This document shows positions 60,817 through 64,000 of a stretch of 64,000 nt of DNA, piece after piece. Each line of letters opens with the position of its first letter. Position 1 is the first letter of the stretch. The stretch comes from Selaginella moellendorffii (lineage: Eukaryota > Streptophyta > Lycopodiopsida > Selaginellales > Selaginellaceae), in the NCBI RefSeq assembly GCF_000143415.4, contig NW_003314344.1:326367-390366 (forward strand), given 5' to 3'. The position numbers and the translations under genes are program-made. Under the pieces are notes generated by a model. The model did not search any database and was not told the DNA's origin. It saw only the letters and a program-made list of their open reading frames with translations.

Positions 60817-62440
60817 TGCTCTATTTCGTTAAAGTGGGATTTATTCAGTAAAATGGGACTAGGTACAAATTTTCAAGTATTTGAAAATGACGTGAAATTA
60901 TATGTTTTTTGTCCAGGGGCTAGACATATCTGGGGCATGGTGACTAGCGCGGTGACTTTGTGTCCAGACTGAGTCCATCTGGTTGTATAATAAATCTCAT
61001 TGTCAAGGTGAACAAGCCGAATCTGAAGCTAAAGAAGAGCGATCGCATGCGCGCACACACTATTTGTTTGTTCATTGAGCGTGTGGTGAGCTTTCCAAGA
61101 TGAACGTCATTCCTATTAGCCAGACATATAACTTAATGGTGAGAACATTTAGATATTATTCAATGTTATCTTTTTCTAATGAATCTAATTGTGAAGGTGT
61201 AGCAAGAGGCATTGCTAGTCTAGAGAAGTCATTTAACTCATTTGACCCTTAGTGTATTTTCATGAAACTAAATAACATTCATATTATTAAGGAATTTCTC
61301 TAGTACCTTTTTTTTATGACTTAGAGGCTTGCATTTCTTTCAAAGGTGATTTAGTAAAAGGCCTGAGGGCACATGCCATTCTATTTCTCAGACCGGTATT
61401 AAGATATACTAGTGCAAAGGGAAAAAGGTATTTGGTGATCAAGTAAATGGCATGAGGGCACACGCCATTATAAGCCTAAGTGCTAGTGGACACCTCCTTT
61501 TTGGTACTCTCAGCGGTACTATCATCCTCTCTGGGTCAGTTGTTTTGCTTTGGATTGTTGTCTCTGACGTTACTGGGGCGTTCTCGATAGTTGTTAATGT
61601 TGCCGTTTGTTCAGAAAAATGATCACCTGGAGTATAGTACGGGGAGTTTGGAAGACTTATATATTCTACATCTTCACCTATCTCCTTCTCCGTCTCCTTT
61701 TCTGCCTTACTTACAGATTTTGTGCTTGCCATGAGAACACTCTTCACCCTAAAATATGGAGTTTGTTGTGTTATAAAAGGAAACCAACACACACGCTACA
61801 AGGGAATGATGGTACATAAAGCACGTAAGCCCACAATATGGGTTTATGTGCCATTAATATGGGCCACACGCCATATTATTAGATTTATGCACGTGTGATT
61901 GGTAAATGCATATGTCACATCATCTTTGTTTTACCTCACACACTATATCAGGCCTAATGAACCATATCACATGTGCACACATGCTATATATATGGAGAAG
62001 TATTATGCAAGGATAGAAAAATTCAATGCATGATTGTGGAGAGCAATGGCATGAAGCCACATGCTAAATAACATTTTAGAGAAAGAATTAAAATAAAAAC
62101 ATGCAAACAATACTGAGTGGACCAAGACTTAGAAGTGCACAATTGAATGAGGTATTTCTAATAAATATTTCACTCACCTCATATAGGAATGGCTACCACT
62201 CTCAAATGGCATATCACCTCATGCCATCACCTCGCAATTTGTTATAACAATCCGATGAATTCATATTCGGCTTGTTCACCTTGAACTTTAAGTAAGATTT
62301 GCTAGAACAACTAAGAATTTATACTTGTTATTTGTATCATCTCACCTAGGAATGGCGTAAGGCCACATGCCATCACGCCTCCTCTGATTCAGATTCGGAT
62401 TGTTCACCTTGAAATAAAATACATTAGAAACTTAGTAAAG
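60817..62440. other. Repeat-type intergenic region with a short unassigned open reading
   Basis: No known gene. A minus-strand reading at 61439-61792 (117 codons, Met at 61732 gives MASTKSVSKAEKETEKEIGE) is hydrophilic then basic and matches nothing I recognise. Several copies of a palindromic GGCATGAGGCC-type motif occur here (see separate entry). Confidence 0.4.
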
Positions 62441-63772
62441 GAATATTAATGAATCTCACCTTGAACCCGGGTTATGAATGCTCTTGCTGCATCTCTTGCA
62501 TGGTCTAACAAGGTGATGGTGGCACTCTGCTTCCACATCCAACCATGCACAACATTATCCACCGATATGCTCATGCTGGGATCCCTTGGATTCAGCACCC
62601 ATCTCTTTTCTAGGCAATCCTTCGTATATCCGGAACTTGGCTTGAACCACTCCACAGTTACATTGAAGGAGTTAGTTTCCGCATCCTCCTCTGCATCAGT
62701 GATGCAGCGCCCCACCCATATCATTTATTTTTTATTACTGGGTCTGACAAGCATGACCATTCCTTTGCAGACCTGTACTGGATTGAATGCTGAATTCGGC
62801 TTCTTGTTCCTCGGCCCACAATAGTGATCCTCAACATCGTTATCTGTCACTGCATTTCCAGAGGACATTGTTCCGCTACTATCTGGTGCTCTGGGTTCTG
62901 GCCAAAAGGACGCTTCCAATTCTTCATATACAACCGGCCCATTTTGGATAGCAGATATAATCTTCTCCCAGTATTCGAGCAAAGGCTTGCACCTCTTAAA
63001 ATAGGATTCTCCACCAAACACCAACCCCCTCTTCCAGAAGGCAATATGCTGTCTAATCCCGGCCACTATACTTTCCTAGTCTTTGAGTCCATCCAGGTGC
63101 ATCGGCCGTGGGGAACCCTGAGGAATCATAGGTTCCCCAGTTATGGGATTTCTCTTGAAGAGTTCAATGCCGTCCACTGGCAGCCACACTGTGTCCCATT
63201 CTCTCATCTTGTACCTCATCACTAGAGCACTGTCACGCATGCTGAAATGAAACTGAAGAGGCTTGGAGTGGCCAATCAGCGTTTCGGATCCGTCCCTGAT
63301 GTAGCCTCTTACAAACCCCTTAAAGTCTGGAACCTCTGTCACAAGTGCAGCTTCAACAGTGCCTTTGATGCAATTTTGGAATTCATCGTAGAGTTGTGGG
63401 AGGGTGAGGACATTGGATCGCCGAAGGGACTCTGCCAGGTGACTGAACATGGCATCGACGTCTTCATGAGTGTGCCCAACCATGAGAAAGCCAAGTGTAA
63501 CCGTTTCAAATATGCCTTTGGCAACAAGCATCACCAAGTACGCGAAGACGTACATGTTTTTGTTCTCACTGCCAGCATTGTCTGTTTGGAGCAGAAGATG
63601 GGGTGGAAGGCCACATCGGCCGCAAGAACTTCCTTGAGATTCTGCTTCGTTTGGATGAGGCTGTGCATTCACCGGGCGACCAGCCTCGTCGGAATGGCAT
63701 GAGGCCTCACGTGATAACCCTACAATCTGACGGCCAACATATTCATTGGGGTGGCATGGGGCCCCACGCGAT
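61360..63772. repeat. Dispersed ~22-bp dyad motif, eight copies
   Basis: Copies near 61360, 61447, 61857, 62045, 62206, 62352, 63693 and 63751 share the form TGGCATGAGGCCACATGCCA: two half sites, TGGCAT and ATGCCA (or CACGCCAT), around a GAGGCC or GAGGGC core. The last two lie inside the reading frame of the DUF7869-type relic. Confidence 0.65.
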
Positions 63773-64000
63773 ACTGCAAGCCTTTGCTCCTCCTCCAGCT
63801 GAACCCTGTATGGGGTTTGATCGACAAGGGCCTTATGCAAGGGTTGGCCGTTCAGCTCAGTCTGTGCACTTTGCAGAGACATTAAGTGTTTTGCTAGGGA
63901 TGCAATCATCATGTTTGCACCCCCGCCACCCCATAGAGGTACAAAGAAGTTCCTATAGTTCTGGGCACCATGCCCATGAGCGATTATGCCAAACAAAGAC
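62446..64000 (-). pseudogene. DUF7869-type transposase-like gene, decayed, 5' end outside window
   Basis: The minus strand from 64000 down encodes one frame with LLLQTDNAGSENKNMYVFAY, TVTLGFLMVGHTHEDVDAMF, SLRRSNVLTLPQLYDEF, then MREWDTVWLPVDGIELFKR. D-N-x(4)-NKN followed by GHTHEDVDAMF is the hallmark of the DUF7869 family, which occurs in many repeated copies in eukaryotic genomes and is suspected to be transposase-related. The same frame continues past a TAG at 63076-63078 and a TAA at 62725-62727 into VKGMVML-like and WKQSATITLLDHA text, ending near 62446. Both stops are one C-to-T change from Gln codons. N-terminal part lies beyond 64000. Confidence 0.75.

Noticed and set aside
60455-60817. 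Repetitive readings on both strands across the hairpin array
   Set aside because: They translate the tandem units (KKEEKKK and LLLFFFLFF patterns) and have no gene features.
61439-61792. 117-codon minus-strand reading as an accessory gene of a mobile element
   Set aside because: No family match, and its 3' end is made by one copy of the dyad repeat; kept only as a note in the intergenic entry.

Overview
The window looks like nuclear DNA of a lycophyte, most likely Selaginella. The reasons are plant-only gene families (a phytochromobilin-synthase-type bilin reductase, an ABCG11-type half transporter, BAHD acyltransferases, PLS-class PPR proteins), very short introns (about 50-90 bp), very tight gene spacing, and diverged LTR retrotransposons between gene-dense blocks. 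The species call is inference. All gene models were built by hand from splice signals and family similarity known to me; no database search was run.

Layout. 1-1591 is the C-terminal half of an ABCG11-like transporter (+). 3.3-6.3 kb holds relics: a broken PHD-finger gene, a BAHD fragment, a Copia LTR and a kinase N-terminal fragment. 6.4-7.8 kb is an intact BAHD acyltransferase. 7.8-14.6 kb is AT-rich DNA with a microsatellite and two decayed Ty1/Copia elements. 14.6-42.6 kb is the gene-rich core: BAHD fragment, PPR, second BAHD, cytochrome P450, a five-exon gene absent from simple ORF calls (19901-20973, -), PPR (-), the ~50-exon MOR1/XMAP215 microtubule gene (23.2-32.0 kb), a small D-box protein, a secreted jacalin-like protein (-), a compact MRS2/CorA magnesium transporter (-), a PPR protein carrying an OSB-type PDF motif, and an HY2-like bilin reductase. 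42.6-45.9 kb is an NFXL2-like zinc-finger gene (-). From 46 kb onward the sequence is repeat territory: Copia and Ty3/Gypsy fragments, a deleted chromovirus with two ~1 kb LTRs (one holding a 100-N gap), a G-poor non-coding stretch, a decayed multi-exon gene with a DNA-methylase-like fold signature, a tandem hairpin array, and a decayed DUF7869-type gene running off the window end.

How things fit. The core genes are mostly housekeeping or organelle/cell-division functions (PPR, MOR1, MRS2, HY2), and several carry telo-boxes, site II or E2F-like promoter motifs. Two BAHD genes and a P450 lie within 14 kb and could serve specialised metabolism together, but this is only suggested by proximity. 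The most unusual material is at 56.7-64 kb, where two relic genes of mobile-element character share apparent C-to-T nonsense decay and lie beside a hairpin tandem array and a dispersed palindromic motif.
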